A DNA stretch of 64,000 nt from Rhodococcus sp. 14-2483-1-2 (GTDB lineage: Bacteria; Actinomycetota; Actinomycetes; Mycobacteriales; Mycobacteriaceae), in the NCBI RefSeq assembly GCF_002259405.1, contig NZ_NPFW01000022.1:372001-436000 (forward strand), in the 5' to 3' direction. Of this stretch, positions 28,797 through 39,685 are shown one piece after another. The notes beneath the pieces were generated by a model. It was not told the origin of the DNA. It worked only from the letters and a program-made list of their open reading frames with translations, and searched no databases. Made by a program: the position numbers and the translations under genes. Position 1 is the stretch's first letter. Every line of letters begins with the position of its first letter.

Positions 28797-31271
28797 TCAG
28801 GCCGCAGACGTCAGGCGGTACACGTCGTACACTCCCTCGACGTTGCGCACGACGTTCAGCACGTGCCCGAGGTGCTTCGGGTCGCCCATCTCGAACGTGA
28901 ACTTGCTGATCGCAACCCGGTCCCCCGACGTCGCGACGGACGCCGAGAGAATATTGACCTTCTCGTCGGCGAGCGCCTTGGTGACGTCGGAGAGCAGCCG
29001 GTGACGGTCGAGTGCCTCGATCTGAATGGCGACCAGGAACACCGAGGACGCCGACGGTGCCCACTGAACCTCGATGAACCGTTCGGACTGCTCTTCGAGC
29101 GAGCGTGCGTTGGTGCAGTCGGTGCGGTGGACACTCACCGATCCACCACGGGTGACGAATCCGAGGATCTCGTCTCCCGGCACCGGAGTGCAGCACTTCG
29201 CCAGTTTCGCGACAACACCCTCGGCACCGGTGACCAGCACTCCCGCGTCGCCGACCTGACGGGGTCGAGTCGGGATCGTTGACGGTGTCGACCGCTCGGC
29301 GAGCTCTTCCTCGACATCGCCGACGCCACCGAGATGGGCGACCAGCCGCTGCACCACGTGGCGGGCGGACACATGATTCTCGCCGACCGCGGTGTAGAGC
29401 GCGGAGACGTCGACGTACCGTAGCTCGTGCGCGATCGCCGACATGGACTCGGCATTCATCAAGCGCTGCAAGGGAAGTCCGCCTCGACGAACCTCCTTGG
29501 CGATGCCGTCCTTGCCTGCCTCCAGGGCTTCCTCGCGGCGCTCCTTGGCGAACCACTGGCGAATCTTGGTCTTGGCTCGCGGAGAGGCTACGAACCCCTG
29601 CCAGTCCCGACTTGGACCGGCAGTGGCGGCTTTGGAGGTGAACACCTCGACCACTTCACCGTTGTCGAGAGTCCGTTCCAGTGCGACGAGTCGACCGTTG
29701 ACCCGCGCGCCGATACAGCGATGCCCCACCTCGGTGTGCACCGCGTACGCGAAGTCGACCGGACACGATCCGGCAGGCAGGGTGACGACATCACCCTTGG
29801 GGGTGAAGACGAAGATCTCCTTGACCGCGAGGTCGTAGCGCAGCGACTCGAGGAACTCCCCCGGATCGGCGGCTTCTCGCTGCCAGTCGAGAAGCTGACG
29901 CATCCACGCCATGTCGTCGACCTCGGCATTGTCCTGCGAATGCTTGCCCTTGGTCTCCTTGTAACGCCAGTGCGCAGCGATGCCGAACTCGGCTGTGCGG
30001 TGCATGTCGCGCGTGCGGATCTGCACTTCGAGGGGCTTGCCCTCGGGGCCGATCACCGTGGTGTGCAGCGACTGGTAGACCCCGTAACGCGGCTGCGCGA
30101 TGTAGTCCTTGAAACGGCCCGCCATCGGCTGCCACAACGAATGGACCACGCCGACAGCGGCATAGCAGTCACGGATCTCGTCGCACAGAATGCGGACGCC
30201 GACGAGGTCGTGGATGTCGTCGAAGTCGCGGCCCTTGACGATCATCTTCTGGTAGATCGACCAGTAGTGCTTCGGGCGACCCTCGACGACGGCACTGATT
30301 CGCGACGCGGCGAGTGTCGCGTTGATCTCGGCCCGAACCTTTTCGAGGTAGGTGTCGCGGGACGGCGCACGATCGGCGACGAGACGCACGATCTCGTCGT
30401 ACTTCTTCGGATGAAGAATCGCGAACGCCAGGTCTTCGAGCTCCCACTTGACCGTCGCCATCCCGAGCCGATGAGCAAGCGGCGCAATGACTTCCAGCGT
30501 CTCCTTGGCTTTGCGCGCCTGCTTCTCCGGAGGCAGGAACCGCATGGTGCGCATGTTGTGCAACCGGTCGGCGACCTTGATGACCAACACCCGTGGATCT
30601 CGCGCCATCGCGATGATCATCTTGCGGATCGTCTCGCCCTCGGCCGCGGTTCCGAGCACGACCTTGTCGAGCTTGGTCACTCCGTCCACGAGATGAGACA
30701 CCTCGTCGCCGAATTCCTCGGTCAACTTGGCGAGCGAATATCCGGTGTCCTCGACAGTGTCGTGCAGCAGCGCCGCAACCAGGGTGGTCGTGTCCATCCC
30801 CAACTCGGCCAGAATGTTGGCCACGGCGAGCGGATGCGTGATGTAGGGGTCCCCGGACTTGCGCATCTGCGAGGCATGCAGCTCGTCCGCCACGTCGTAG
30901 GCCCGCTGCAGCAACGCCAGGTCGGCCTTGGGATAGAGCTCGCGGTGCAGGCTTACCAGTGGCTCGAGCACCGGCTTGACCGCGGCGCTGCGTCCAGCGG
31001 TGATGCGGCGCGCCAGACGTGCTCGCACCCGCCGCGACGCCGAAGTGGGGACAGGTGCCGAGTTACGGGTTCCCGACGGCGCCTGCGAATCGGACGCCAG
31101 CGGATCGCGGGAAACCGGAGTGTCGACGGCCGGGCCGGCATCACCGGACGCGGCCTCGTCGGTCGTGACGAGTCCACCGGTCCGATCGGTAACGCCGGTC
31201 TGATCGGCAACTGCGGGCCGCTCGGGGACGGCAGGCCGATCGGGCAAGGGCTGATCGATGTAACGGGTCAC
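28797..31271 (-). CDS. relA: Bifunctional (p)ppGpp synthetase/hydrolase
   Basis: Stringent-response enzyme making and degrading (p)ppGpp. The protein has 824 residues from GTG 31271. Order: a low-complexity N-terminus of about 85 residues; HD hydrolase domain with [12 protein letters not shown] and the HDxxED motif in [12 protein letters not shown] (hydrolysis site intact); the synthetase domain with [20 protein letters not shown]; a TGS domain ([20 protein letters not shown]); and a C-terminal zinc-finger/ACT region ([10 protein letters not shown]). AGGAGG eight bases before GTG 31271 decides the start; the ATG at 31277 is too close to it. A single long-type Rel is usual in this group. Confidence 0.97.
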   Translation of the reverse strand: MTRYIDQPLPDRPAVPERPAVADQTGVTDRTGGLVTTDEAASGDAGPAVDTPVSRDPLASDSQAPSGTRNSAPVPTSASRRVRARLARRITAGRSAAVKPVLEPLVSLHRELYPKADLALLQRAYDVADELHASQMRKSGDPYITHPLAVANILAELGMDTTTLVAALLHDTVEDTGYSLAKLTEEFGDEVSHLVDGVTKLDKVVLGTAAEGETIRKMIIAMARDPRVLVIKVADRLHNMRTMRFLPPEKQARKAKETLEVIAPLAHRLGMATVKWELEDLAFAILHPKKYDEIVRLVADRAPSRDTYLEKVRAEINATLAASRISAVVEGRPKHYWSIYQKMIVKGRDFDDIHDLVGVRILCDEIRDCYAAVGVVHSLWQPMAGRFKDYIAQPRYGVYQSLHTTVIGPEGKPLEVQIRTRDMHRTAEFGIAAHWRYKETKGKHSQDNAEVDDMAWMRQLLDWQREAADPGEFLESLRYDLAVKEIFVFTPKGDVVTLPAGSCPVDFAYAVHTEVGHRCIGARVNGRLVALERTLDNGEVVEVFTSKAATAGPSRDWQGFVASPRAKTKIRQWFAKERREEALEAGKDGIAKEVRRGGLPLQRLMNAESMSAIAHELRYVDVSALYTAVGENHVSARHVVQRLVAHLGGVGDVEEELAERSTPSTIPTRPRQVGDAGVLVTGAEGVVAKLAKCCTPVPGDEILGFVTRGGSVSVHRTDCTNARSLEEQSERFIEVQWAPSASSVFLVAIQIEALDRHRLLSDVTKALADEKVNILSASVATSGDRVAISKFTFEMGDPKHLGHVLNVVRNVEGVYDVYRLTSAA

Positions 31272-31343
31272 TCTCATCACCTCCTGCCACACGTTCCGTG
31301 CTGACGCCGGAACATCAACGCATTGTGAAAGAGACTTTAGTCC

Positions 31344-31883
31344 TCATACTCGAACCAGGCAGCCGAGCGGGTAGCCACTGCACTTGTCGCGCCCACCCAG
31401 AACGGCGATCTCGAGAACCACAGCAGCACCGGCGATCACCGCGCCCTGCTCGGCCAACAACCGAGCCGTCGCATCGACGGTACCGCCGGTCGCCAGCACG
31501 TCGTCGACCACCAGAACTCGTCGTCCGGCCACGTCGATCGCAGTCGGGATCTGCAGTTCGGCGGTTCCGTACTCGAGATCGTACGACCGTGAATGCACCG
31601 GAGGCGGAAGCTTTCCCGCCTTGCGCACCGCGAGCACACCGCACCCGAGTTCGAGGGCGACTCCGGCCCCCAGCAGGAATCCCCGTGCGTCGATACCCGC
31701 CACCAGGTCGACGTCCTCGAACCCTTGCGCCAGCTCCGACACGACACTGCGTAACGCCGGCCCGTCCGCGAACACCGGTGTCAGATCGCCGAAGCGCACA
31801 CCGGGGACGGGGAAGTCGTCGACCCACCGCGTCAGCCTGGTCACGGCAGCGGCAGCACCCACTGCACCGCCTGCGTCGTTCAT
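31344..31883 (-). CDS. apt: Adenine phosphoribosyltransferase
   Basis: Salvages adenine with PRPP to AMP. The 179-residue protein has the PRPP-binding motif VLVVDDVLATGGT near 117 and upstream VAGIDARGFLLG near 61. The start is ATG 31883, sharing an ATGA overlap with the lipoprotein gene; the ATG at 31913 would extend into that gene. It lies just downstream of relA's promoter region on the same strand, an arrangement shared with mycobacteria and consistent with linked nucleotide metabolism. Confidence 0.95.
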   Translation of the reverse strand: MNDAGGAVGAAAAVTRLTRWVDDFPVPGVRFGDLTPVFADGPALRSVVSELAQGFEDVDLVAGIDARGFLLGAGVALELGCGVLAVRKAGKLPPPVHSRSYDLEYGTAELQIPTAIDVAGRRVLVVDDVLATGGTVDATARLLAEQGAVIAGAAVVLEIAVLGGRDKCSGYPLGCLVRV

Positions 31884-33583
31884 CGAAGAAGCACCCACCG
31901 ATCCATGTTCCATCCGGCACCAGCGGCCGTCGGGTTGGGCACCACGTCCTGCATGCCGTCACTGACGACAGTCGTACGCGGCTCGTTGTACAGGGGAAGC
32001 GACGGCATGTCGTTCCACAGGATGTTCTCGCCCTCGGTGGCCAGCGCCAGAATGCGCTCGGGATCGTCGGTCACCGCCAACTGATCGACGATGGAGTCGA
32101 TCCTGCCGTTGCTGTATCCGCCGACGTTCAGACCGATGCCCGTCCGCAACGAATACCGTGCGGTGACCGCGGCAGCCGAACCCGACGGTCCGGGAAGCGA
32201 TCCACTGCTACCGAGGACGGCATCGACCGCCCCGGCCCGCAGGGCGGACGGTGTGAAGTCCGGTGAACTCGCGTCCTCGACGGTGATGCCTGCGGCCGCG
32301 CAATCTGCAGCCATGCGACTCACCACCTGGGCGCGGCGCGCGTCCGGTCCCCGGTAGCCGACACGAACGGTCAGTGCGTCCACGCCTGCGGCCTCCAGTT
32401 CTCGGCCCGCCTGGTCCAGGTCCGAACGCTGGTATCGATCACCCACCACCGCTGCGACCGATGGGTACTCGAGTGTGTCGGGCTGGACGAGACGAGAGTC
32501 GACGAGGCCCGAGCCGAGGCCCGCCGCAGCCGCCTCGAAACCGGGGTGACCCAACGTGTCGAACAGATCCGATCTCGGGATGCACGCGGCCACTGCTCGA
32601 CGTGCACTCGCGTCGGCCAACACCCCCTGGGTTGCGAACGTCAGTTGCTCGACGCCTCGCGACGGTTGCCCGGTGGTCGTGAATCCCTCGGGGGTCCCGA
32701 GATCGACGGCACCGGCCCCGTGGTCGATCACGTCCAGCGAGCCGTCCGCAGCCTTCGCCGTCAGGTCGGTGCCCTTGGGCCAGACGACCACCTGCGCGGT
32801 CTCGGGCGGGTTTCCCCACCAGGCGTCGTTCGCCACGAGCACGAGACCGTCCTCGGCGGAGAAGGACTCGACCCGGTACGGGCCGGCCGAGGGCAGTAGC
32901 GAGAGGTCGATCGAGCCCGGAGTCAGGGTCCATCCGGTGTTCCAGAAGTCGGCGATGCGGCTCACCACGTCGTCGTCCTCGCCCAGGATGGGATCGACGA
33001 CGTTCGGCACGCCCGCGGCCCGAGCCGCGACGTGTGCCGGTAGTAGGTCGGTGGCACCGAACAGGGCGCGCCAGTTCTGGTAGCTGCGGCCGGACGCGAA
33101 GACGACAGTGGCTTCCTTGGCCCCAGGAACGCAATCGATGCGCTCGATGTCGGAGTACCCGGCCGTCGACGCCGCGTCGAACAGGGGGCGGTCGGTGGCG
33201 AACCTTCCGCTGTTCGCCGCCCAGGCCAACACCAGGTCGTCGCAGGCCATCGGCGCACCGTCGGAGTACGTCGCGGCCGGGGCGATGGAGTACTGCACGG
33301 TCAGCGTGTCACCGGGAACCACCGTGGCTGTTCCGATGTCGTTGTCCGACAACGCGTCTCCCTCGGGCCCGAGGTAGCTGAAGCCCACCTGCACCCGAGT
33401 GAACGCCTGCCGGGCTCCCGACGCCGCGCCGTCGACGGTTCTGGCGTTGTACGTGTTCACCACGTTGTCGAACGAGTAGCCGATCGAGGGCACCTTGTCC
33501 TCGGGCGACGAACACGCAGTGATGGACACTGCGCCGACACTCGCTGCCACCAGTGCCGCGCTCCACCGTCGTTTCACGTGCAC
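31880..33583 (-). CDS. Peptide/nickel-type (SBP_bac_5) substrate-binding lipoprotein
   Basis: The 567-residue protein has a signal peptide ending in lipobox SITAC and is thus anchored outside the cell membrane. The body resembles family 5 solute-binding proteins of oligopeptide ABC transporters (VPGDTLTVQYSIAPAATYSDG near the N-terminus, YRVESFSAEDGLVLVANDAWWG in the middle). No permease or ATPase genes are next to it, so its transporter is encoded elsewhere or it has a stand-alone role. GTG 33583 or GTG 33577 could be the start; GGAG seven bases before 33577 slightly favours the latter. A similar gene lies at this place in M. tuberculosis (Rv2585c). Confidence 0.85.
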   Translation of the reverse strand: MHVKRRWSAALVAASVGAVSITACSSPEDKVPSIGYSFDNVVNTYNARTVDGAASGARQAFTRVQVGFSYLGPEGDALSDNDIGTATVVPGDTLTVQYSIAPAATYSDGAPMACDDLVLAWAANSGRFATDRPLFDAASTAGYSDIERIDCVPGAKEATVVFASGRSYQNWRALFGATDLLPAHVAARAAGVPNVVDPILGEDDDVVSRIADFWNTGWTLTPGSIDLSLLPSAGPYRVESFSAEDGLVLVANDAWWGNPPETAQVVVWPKGTDLTAKAADGSLDVIDHGAGAVDLGTPEGFTTTGQPSRGVEQLTFATQGVLADASARRAVAACIPRSDLFDTLGHPGFEAAAAGLGSGLVDSRLVQPDTLEYPSVAAVVGDRYQRSDLDQAGRELEAAGVDALTVRVGYRGPDARRAQVVSRMAADCAAAGITVEDASSPDFTPSALRAGAVDAVLGSSGSLPGPSGSAAAVTARYSLRTGIGLNVGGYSNGRIDSIVDQLAVTDDPERILALATEGENILWNDMPSLPLYNEPRTTVVSDGMQDVVPNPTAAGAGWNMDRWVLLR

Positions 33584-33607
33584 TCTCCGTCCCTGTCGAG
33601 GGTGGTT

Positions 33608-34789
33608 CTACCGACGCTTCTTGTTTCGTTTCCCGGTCGGGCGGTTGCCCGGCTGCGGAGCCGACGCCTTCGGGGCGGCCACACCGACGGCAACCGGCTC
33701 CGGAGCGAGGCCGGCTGCGCGGGCTGCCGCTTCGGCGCGCTTGGAGTGGACCTTGCGGGTATGGACTGCGACGGGGCCCCACTTCTCCTTGAGCGTCACC
33801 AGCAACGGAGTGGCGAAGAAGATCGACGAGTAGGCACCGACGATCATGCCGACCAACTGCACCAGAGCCAGATCCTTCAGCGTGCCCACTCCGAGTAGCC
33901 ATACCGCGATGATCATGAGTGCGATCACCGGGAGGACACCGATCACGGTGGTGTTGATCGAGCGCATCAGGGTCTGGTTGACGGCCAGGTTCGCCTGTTC
34001 GGCGTAGGTCTTGCGATGCAGGTTCAGGATGCCGCGGGTGTTCTCCTCGACCTTGTCGAACACCACCACCGAGTCGTACAGCGAGAAACCGAGGATTGTC
34101 AGCAGGCCGATCACGGTTGCCGGCGTCACCTCGAATCCGACGAGCGAGTACACGCCTGCGGTCACCAGGAGGTCGAATCCCAAGGCGGCCAGCGCCGCCA
34201 ACGCCATGTCTCGTTCGTATCGGACAGCGATGTAGATGCTGACGATGACCAGGAAGACTACGAGCGCGATCAGAGCTTTCTGGGTGATCTGGCTGCCCCA
34301 GGTCTCGCTGACGTCCGACACGCTGATGGCGTTGGGGGTCGCGGTACCCGAGTTGTCCTGCGGCTGGAATGCCTCGAACAACGCCTGGCGAAGGGTGTCC
34401 ACTTCGGCTGGGTCGAGAGCTTCGGAGCGAATCTGCACCGTTGCTGCGGCACCCGCACCGACGGTCTGTACCGACACCGGCGGCATGCCGAGCGCGTCGT
34501 CGTACACGGTCTCGACCTGCTCGGTAGTGATGTTGTCGGCCGCGGGCAGCGCGATCCGGGTTCCGCCCTCGAAGTCGATACCGAGGGTGAAGCCGCGAAC
34601 GAGGAAGCTCAGCAGGCACACCAGCACGATGACGCCGGTGAGGATGTAGTAGAACCGGCGACGACCGACGATGTCGAAGGCACCGGTACCGGTGTACAAC
34701 CTGGACAGCCAGCTGTGCTTCGGCTGGGTGGACTGATCGACACCCGAATCGTCGAGGGGCGATGGGGTCGACGTGGTCGTGTCCGACAT
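33608..34789 (-). CDS. secF: Protein translocase subunit SecF
   Basis: The 393-residue membrane partner of SecD uses the proton-motive force to aid Sec export. It has an N-terminal cytosolic tail, TM1 (YYILTGVIVLVCLLSFLV), the periplasmic-type loop beginning GIDFEGGTRIALP, then five more TM segments including ILGFSLYDSVVVFDKVEEN and RSINTTVIGVLPVIALMII, and a basic Pro/Ala C-terminal tail ending GKRNKKRR. ATG 34789 starts one base before the secD stop. The start at 34882 in another reading overlaps secD and is rejected. Confidence 0.96.
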   Translation of the reverse strand: MSDTTTSTPSPLDDSGVDQSTQPKHSWLSRLYTGTGAFDIVGRRRFYYILTGVIVLVCLLSFLVRGFTLGIDFEGGTRIALPAADNITTEQVETVYDDALGMPPVSVQTVGAGAAATVQIRSEALDPAEVDTLRQALFEAFQPQDNSGTATPNAISVSDVSETWGSQITQKALIALVVFLVIVSIYIAVRYERDMALAALAALGFDLLVTAGVYSLVGFEVTPATVIGLLTILGFSLYDSVVVFDKVEENTRGILNLHRKTYAEQANLAVNQTLMRSINTTVIGVLPVIALMIIAVWLLGVGTLKDLALVQLVGMIVGAYSSIFFATPLLVTLKEKWGPVAVHTRKVHSKRAEAAARAAGLAPEPVAVGVAAPKASAPQPGNRPTGKRNKKRR

Positions 34790-34790
34790 G

Positions 34791-36566
34791 TCATGCCTCC
34801 TTCGACGGCGCAGTGCCGGTCTTGACGGCGAGTGCCTTGTTGGCTGCGCGCTTGCGTTCGAGCGCGATCTGCTGGACGGCACCGAGTCCGTTGACGGACG
34901 GCTTGGACCAGAACGTGGATTTCGATGCCAGGTACACCAGCGGCCATGTCACCAGCACCACGACGATGATGTCCAGGATCGTCGTCAGTCCGAGGGTGAA
35001 CGCGAAGCCGCGGACCTGACCGACCGCCAACACGTAGAGCACTGCGGCAGCGATGAAGCTCACCGCATTGCCCGACAGGATCGTCTTGCGGGCGCGTGCC
35101 CAACCGCGAGGAACCGCCGATCGGAAGCTGCGGCCCTCCCTGATCTCGTCCTTGATGCGCTCGAAGAACACCACGAACGAGTCCGCGGTCATACCGATGC
35201 CGATGATCAGGCCTGCGATGCCTGCGAGGTCGAGTGTGAAGCTGATCCATCGGCCCAACAGAACGATGATTCCGTAGACCACGAGACCGGCCAGCGCCAA
35301 CGACAGCGCAGTGAGCAGCCCGAGGGCACGGTAGTAGAGCAGGCAGTAGACCAACACCAGCGCCAGTCCGATGGCACCGGCGAGCAGACCTGCTTCGAGC
35401 GAGGCCAATCCCAGTGTTGCCGACACCGTCTCGGCCTCGGAGGACACGAAGGAGAGCGGCAAAGAGCCGTACTTGAGGGTGTTGGCGAGCTCGGACGCGG
35501 TCTGGTTGTTGAAGTTGCCGGTGATCGAGGTGGCGCTGCCCGCTGGGGTGGCCCCCTGAATGACCGGTGCACTGATCACCTTCGAGTCCAGCACGAACGC
35601 CGCCTGCTTCTGCAGATTGGCCGCGGTGAACTGAGCCCAGGTGTTCGAGCCTTCCGAGTCGAACGTCAGGCTGACCTGGAACTGGGCCTGCTGACTGTCG
35701 AAGCCGGAGGTGGCGTCGGATATCTGCTGACCGTCGATGATCGTGGGACCGAGCAGGTAGACGGCCGTTCCGTCGGTCGAGCACGCCACGAGGGGCAGCG
35801 CCGGATCGTCGTTACCGGCGAGCGGGTCTGCTGCGTTGCAGTCGAGGGACTGCATCGCGAGCTGCTGGACCTGCGGGTCCTCGCTCTGCCGAAGGGTCTT
35901 GGCGTCGGCGATCTCCTGGGCAGCGCGATCCGCGTCGGACAGCGAAGCATCCGCGGCGGGATCGTCTGTCGCGGGTTCGTCTGTAGCGGGTGCGTCGGTC
36001 GCAGGAGCAGGCGTCGGATCCACCGCAGACGGATCCTGCGCCGGGAACACACGGTTCTGCGGAGTGGCCGGATCTGCGGGCGCAGCCGGATCCGCCGAAG
36101 CAGCAGGGTCTGCCGGTGCCGCAGGATCGACCGGCGCGGCCGGGTCGACCGGGGTCTGCTGCGTGCCAGCACCCTCGCCCGTCGACGGAGCAACGGATCC
36201 AACGACGGGCCGGATGAACAGTCGCGCGGTCTGCCCGAGGGTGCGCGCCTGGGAGCTGTCGTCGCCGGGCACCGTGATGACGAGGTTGTCACCGTCGATG
36301 ACCACCTCGGAGCCGGAGACACCGAGACCGTTGACGCGGGTCTCGATGATCTGCTGCGCCTGCTTCAAGCTGTCCTGCGTCGGTGCATTGCCGTCGGGGG
36401 TCCGCGCGGTGAGTGTCACGCGCGTGCCGCCCTGCAGGTCGATTCCCAACTTCGGCGAGGGGTCTTTGTCTCCGGTGAAGAAGACCATGGCGTACACCGC
36501 TGCCATCAGCACCGCAAAAACGGCGAGATAGCGGGCGGGTTGCACCGGTCCGCTGGAAGGTGCCAC
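34791..36566 (-). CDS. secD: Protein translocase subunit SecD with Ala/Pro/Asp-rich insertion
   Basis: The 591-residue SecD has TM1 at about 12-31, then [13 protein letters not shown], the P1 domain, and five C-terminal TMs ([41 protein letters not shown]). The P1 region contains a low-complexity insert at about residues 134-215 made of VDPAAPxDPAA-type and [14 protein letters not shown] units, not present in enterobacterial SecD. Actinobacterial SecD proteins often carry disordered inserts there, but this one is markedly repetitive. secF follows one base later, so the two are co-translated. Confidence 0.96.
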   Translation of the reverse strand: MAPSSGPVQPARYLAVFAVLMAAVYAMVFFTGDKDPSPKLGIDLQGGTRVTLTARTPDGNAPTQDSLKQAQQIIETRVNGLGVSGSEVVIDGDNLVITVPGDDSSQARTLGQTARLFIRPVVGSVAPSTGEGAGTQQTPVDPAAPVDPAAPADPAASADPAAPADPATPQNRVFPAQDPSAVDPTPAPATDAPATDEPATDDPAADASLSDADRAAQEIADAKTLRQSEDPQVQQLAMQSLDCNAADPLAGNDDPALPLVACSTDGTAVYLLGPTIIDGQQISDATSGFDSQQAQFQVSLTFDSEGSNTWAQFTAANLQKQAAFVLDSKVISAPVIQGATPAGSATSITGNFNNQTASELANTLKYGSLPLSFVSSEAETVSATLGLASLEAGLLAGAIGLALVLVYCLLYYRALGLLTALSLALAGLVVYGIIVLLGRWISFTLDLAGIAGLIIGIGMTADSFVVFFERIKDEIREGRSFRSAVPRGWARARKTILSGNAVSFIAAAVLYVLAVGQVRGFAFTLGLTTILDIIVVVLVTWPLVYLASKSTFWSKPSVNGLGAVQQIALERKRAANKALAVKTGTAPSKEA

Positions 36567-36680
36567 GGTGTGTGTTTCTCCTCTGAGGCGATGGAAAGTG
36601 TCGGTTCCTGCAGGGCCTGGCGGCCCGCTGTGTCAGCAGTGAGCGGTGCGATTGTGCACCACATCGGTCACCGCAGAGAA

Positions 36681-36713
36681 AACCGCTGCCGGATACTGTC
36701 TCCGACAGCGGTT
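36681..36713 (-). terminator. Intrinsic terminator between yajC and secD
   Basis: Read on the minus strand, a stem pairs AACCGCTG-CGG with CCG-CAGCGGTT (36713-36702 with 36692-36681) and is followed by TTTTCTC. It lies 14 bp after the yajC stop. Its presence separates yajC from secDF transcriptionally, at least in part. Confidence 0.8.
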
Positions 36714-36727
36714 CGTTCACATCGTGC

Positions 36728-37138
36728 TCACTCTTTTTCGAGCCTCTTCGACGTCTGCTCGATCGTCTCGTCCGGCCGGGTCGCGTCTGCCTTGCTCAGG
36801 GACGGTCCCGCGGTGTCGTTCGAGCCGAGGGCCGCGAGGTCCGCCTCGGTGGTCGCGTCGATGTCGGTGTCGTCGAACTCGGTGTCGTCGGGCAACACCT
36901 CACGTACGACCGCACGCGACCAGGTGGTGATGACGCCGTCGGCGATCTCCAGGTCGATCGTGTCGTCCTCGACCAGGACGACGCGGGCATACAGGCCTGC
37001 GGTGGTGACGACCTCGTCGCCGATCTTCAGCGAGTCCTGCATTTCCGTGGTCTTGGCCAACACCTTCTTCTGTCGACGCGCATTGAGAAACAGCGGTACC
37101 AGAAGGGCCACGATCAGCAGCGGAAACAGCAAATCCAT
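36728..37138 (-). CDS. yajC: Preprotein translocase subunit YajC
   Basis: The 136-residue, single-pass membrane protein associates with SecDF. The hydrophobic segment LLFPLLIVALLVPLFLNARRQK spans residues 3-24 in the usual position, followed by MQDSLKIGDEVVTTAGLYARV, the family signature near 33-53. The C-terminus (about 80-136) is acidic and disordered (FDDTDIDATTEADL). It is the promoter-proximal gene of the yajC-secD-secF locus, but a strong terminator follows. Confidence 0.93.
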   Translation of the reverse strand: MDLLFPLLIVALLVPLFLNARRQKKVLAKTTEMQDSLKIGDEVVTTAGLYARVVLVEDDTIDLEIADGVITTWSRAVVREVLPDDTEFDDTDIDATTEADLAALGSNDTAGPSLSKADATRPDETIEQTSKRLEKE

Positions 37139-37276
37139 CGGAAGGTCAGTCCTCGAAGTCGGGTTCGAAATACGTCATTGTCTCGTGCGAGAACGTCGCC
37201 GGTGCGGGCCTCGCAGCTACCCAGTGTGCCATTACCTGGAACCGGTCCGGTCCGTTCGTGTCCCGTTGTGCCCGAT

Positions 37277-38353
37277 TCATTCGAATAATCCCTGCTGGAC
37301 CTCCGACGATCGGACCGAAATTCCACCCACTGCGAGGTCCGGCGGCGGCGTCAGACCGAGGTGTTGCCACGCAGCAGCGGTCGCGACGCGCCCGCGGGGG
37401 GTACGGGCGATCATTCCGGCACGCACCAGGAACGGCTCGCACACTTCCTCGACCGTCGACGGTTCCTCGCCGACGGCGACGGCCAGTGTCGATACACCCA
37501 CCGGTCCCCCGCCGAAGCTCCGGATGAGCGCGCTCAGTACTGCGCGGTCGAGTCGGTCGAGCCCGAGTTTGTCGACGTCGTAGACCACCAGCGCGGCCTT
37601 CGCGGTGTCCTGGGTGACGGTGCCGTCGCCCCGGACGTCCGCGTAGTCGCGGACTCGACGGAGCAATCGGTTCGCGATTCGGGGGGTTCCGCGCGAGCGC
37701 CCGGCGATCTCTGCGCAGCCGTCCCGGTCGATCGGTACGCCCAGAATCCCTGCCGACCGCATCAGGATTCGTTCGAGCTCGCTGGGCTCGTAGAAATCCA
37801 TGTGCGCCACGAATCCGAACCGATCGCGCAACGGCCCGGTCAGCGCACCCGACCTGGTGGTGGCGCCGACGAGGGTGAACGGCGCGACCTCGAGTGGGAT
37901 CGACGTCGCTCCCGGCCCCTTGCCGACGATGACGTCGACCCGGAAATCCTCCATCGCCAGGTACAGCATCTCCTCGGCCGGACGGGCGATGCGATGGATC
38001 TCGTCGATGAACAGCACGTCCCCTTCGACCAGGTTGCTGAGCATCGCCGCCAGATCACCTGCCCGCTCGAGCGCCGGACCCGACGTGAGCCGTAGCGAGG
38101 TTCCCAGCTCTGCGGCGATGATCATCGCCATGCTGGTCTTGCCGAGGCCCGGCGGCCCGGACATGAGGATGTGATCGGGGGTGCCGCCACGCATCTTGGC
38201 ACCCGACAACACGAGCTGGAGCTGCTCCCGCACGCGAGGTTGGCCGATGAAATCGGTGAGGTTCTTCGGACGCAGACTCGTTTCGACGTCCAAGTCGTCG
38301 GACATCGCGTCCGCACCGACCTGGGATTCGGCGAACTGGTCGTCCTCGGTCAC
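37277..38353 (-). CDS. ruvB: Holliday junction branch-migration helicase RuvB
   Basis: The AAA+ motor of the RuvAB complex. The 358-residue protein has Walker [10 protein letters not shown] near 66, Walker B FIDEIHRI near 115, sensor [17 protein letters not shown] near 164, and the C-terminal winged helix ([16 protein letters not shown]). ATG 38353 lies 6 bp after the ruvA stop. Part of the ruvC-ruvA-ruvB operon, which carries a LexA box upstream of ruvC. Confidence 0.98.
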   Translation of the reverse strand: MTEDDQFAESQVGADAMSDDLDVETSLRPKNLTDFIGQPRVREQLQLVLSGAKMRGGTPDHILMSGPPGLGKTSMAMIIAAELGTSLRLTSGPALERAGDLAAMLSNLVEGDVLFIDEIHRIARPAEEMLYLAMEDFRVDVIVGKGPGATSIPLEVAPFTLVGATTRSGALTGPLRDRFGFVAHMDFYEPSELERILMRSAGILGVPIDRDGCAEIAGRSRGTPRIANRLLRRVRDYADVRGDGTVTQDTAKAALVVYDVDKLGLDRLDRAVLSALIRSFGGGPVGVSTLAVAVGEEPSTVEEVCEPFLVRAGMIARTPRGRVATAAAWQHLGLTPPPDLAVGGISVRSSEVQQGLFE

Positions 38354-38359
38354 CCGGGC

Positions 38360-38965
38360 CTACCTGGACTTGCCGAGGTACGCCAGCGCCGACCTCAACG
38401 CGGTCGACGTCGTGGCCTCCGGCTGCTGAGCGAGTACCGCGTCGGTTGCTTCCTCGGCCTGCTTCGTGGGGAATCCGAGACCGATCAGCGCTTCGACGAT
38501 CTGGTCTCGCATCGAATTGCCCGCACCGGATCCCGGCACGGCCGCGCTTCCGGCTCGTCCGACCACCGCGTCGACCTTGTCGCGCAGCTCGACGACCATT
38601 CTCTCCGCGCCGCGCTTCCCGATACCGGGCACCCTGGTCAGAGCTCCGATATCACTGTCCGCCAACGCAGTTCGCAGCGCATCGGGCTCGTGTACAGCAA
38701 GAGTTGCCATGGCGATTCGCGGGCCGACGCCGGTCACGGTGAGGAGCAACTCGAACAGCTCACGCGACTCCTTGTCGGGGAACCCGTACAGCGTCTGCGA
38801 ATCCTCACGCACGATCATGGTCGTCAAAAGGGTCGCTTCGCTCCCCCGGTGCAGCGTGGCCAACGTCGCCGGAGTGGCGTTGACCCGGTACCCGACGCCC
38901 GCCGCCTCGAGCACGGCGTGATCGAGCGCGATGTCGAACACCGAACCCCTGATCGACGCGATCAT
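38360..38965 (-). CDS. ruvA: Holliday junction-binding protein RuvA
   Basis: Tetrameric protein that binds the four-way junction and loads RuvB. The 201-residue protein has an OB-fold N-terminus ([13 protein letters not shown]), two helix-hairpin-helix motifs ([13 protein letters not shown] near 76 and [13 protein letters not shown] near 111) and a C-terminal RuvB-contact domain ([16 protein letters not shown]). ATG 38965 has GGAGG upstream and overlaps the ruvC stop by 4 bp. A longer reading through ruvC is false. Confidence 0.97.
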   Translation of the reverse strand: MIASIRGSVFDIALDHAVLEAAGVGYRVNATPATLATLHRGSEATLLTTMIVREDSQTLYGFPDKESRELFELLLTVTGVGPRIAMATLAVHEPDALRTALADSDIGALTRVPGIGKRGAERMVVELRDKVDAVVGRAGSAAVPGSGAGNSMRDQIVEALIGLGFPTKQAEEATDAVLAQQPEATTSTALRSALAYLGKSR

Positions 38966-39579
38966 CGTGCGCCCGCCTCCTTCTTGGCCATCTTCTCGAT
39001 CCTGCGTGCCACGACGGCGCGAGCCTTGCGCTCCTCGGCCAGACGCGCGTCGTACTTGCGTTTCTGTTCGGCGGCCATCGCTTCGGCCTTCGCCATCCGG
39101 GCGATCATGGGCGCTCGCCAGCAGTGACAGATACCGAGGGCCAGAGCGTCGGCCGCGTCGGCGGGAGTCGGTGCGGTCTGCAGGCCGAGAATGCGCATGA
39201 CCATGGCGGTCACCTGAGCCTTGTCGGCCGAGCCGTTGCCCGTGACTGCGGCCTTGACCTCGCTGGGAGTGTGGAAGCAGACGTCGACGCCGCGCCTGGC
39301 CGCCGCGAGGGCGATGACGCCACCGGCCTGGGCCGTGCCCATCGCCGTCCGCACATTGTGTTGGGCGAAGACTCGCTCGATCGCGACCACCGAGGGCTTG
39401 TGCGTATCGAGCCAGTACTCCGCGGCCTCGGAAATCCTCAGCAGACGCTGCGCGAGATCCATGTCCGCGGGCGTCCGCACCACATCGACATCGAGCGCGA
39501 CCACCGTTCGGCCCACGCCACCCTCGATCAGACTGAGCCCACACCTGGTGAGACCGGGGTCGACACCCATCACCCGCAC
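38962..39579 (-). CDS. ruvC: Holliday junction resolvase RuvC
   Basis: Cuts Holliday junctions symmetrically. The 205-residue protein has catalytic acidic residues in [11 protein letters not shown] (residue 7), [10 protein letters not shown] (E68 region) and the final DAADALALG (near 143). A basic Lys/Arg-rich C-terminal extension of about 30 residues is longer than in E. coli (173 aa). The start GTG 39579 is nine bases after GGAAGG. First gene of ruvCAB; a LexA box lies about 20 bp upstream, so SOS induction is expected. Confidence 0.96.
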   Translation of the reverse strand: MRVMGVDPGLTRCGLSLIEGGVGRTVVALDVDVVRTPADMDLAQRLLRISEAAEYWLDTHKPSVVAIERVFAQHNVRTAMGTAQAGGVIALAAARRGVDVCFHTPSEVKAAVTGNGSADKAQVTAMVMRILGLQTAPTPADAADALALGICHCWRAPMIARMAKAEAMAAEQKRKYDARLAEERKARAVVARRIEKMAKKEAGAR

Positions 39580-39598
39580 GCCACCACACCTTCCGCTT

Positions 39599-39614
39599 AC
39601 GAACTGTTGTTCGA
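39599..39614. promoter_or_regulatory. LexA (SOS) box upstream of ruvCAB
   Basis: acgaactgttgttcga matches TCGAAC-N4-GTTCGA at 11 of 12 fixed positions (only the first T is A). It lies 20 bp upstream of the ruvC start. It fits the known SOS control of ruv genes in related actinobacteria. Confidence 0.87.
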
Positions 39615-39685
39615 TAGCGTAGCGGAGCCCACCGTCGGATCAGGGATACGACACCCGGTCGATCACGTCGTCGGGTGCGCCAGGC

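Noticed and set aside
29427..31304. A 625-codon plus-strand frame opposite relA.
   Set aside because: Antisense shadow of relA, no domain and unlikely residue composition.
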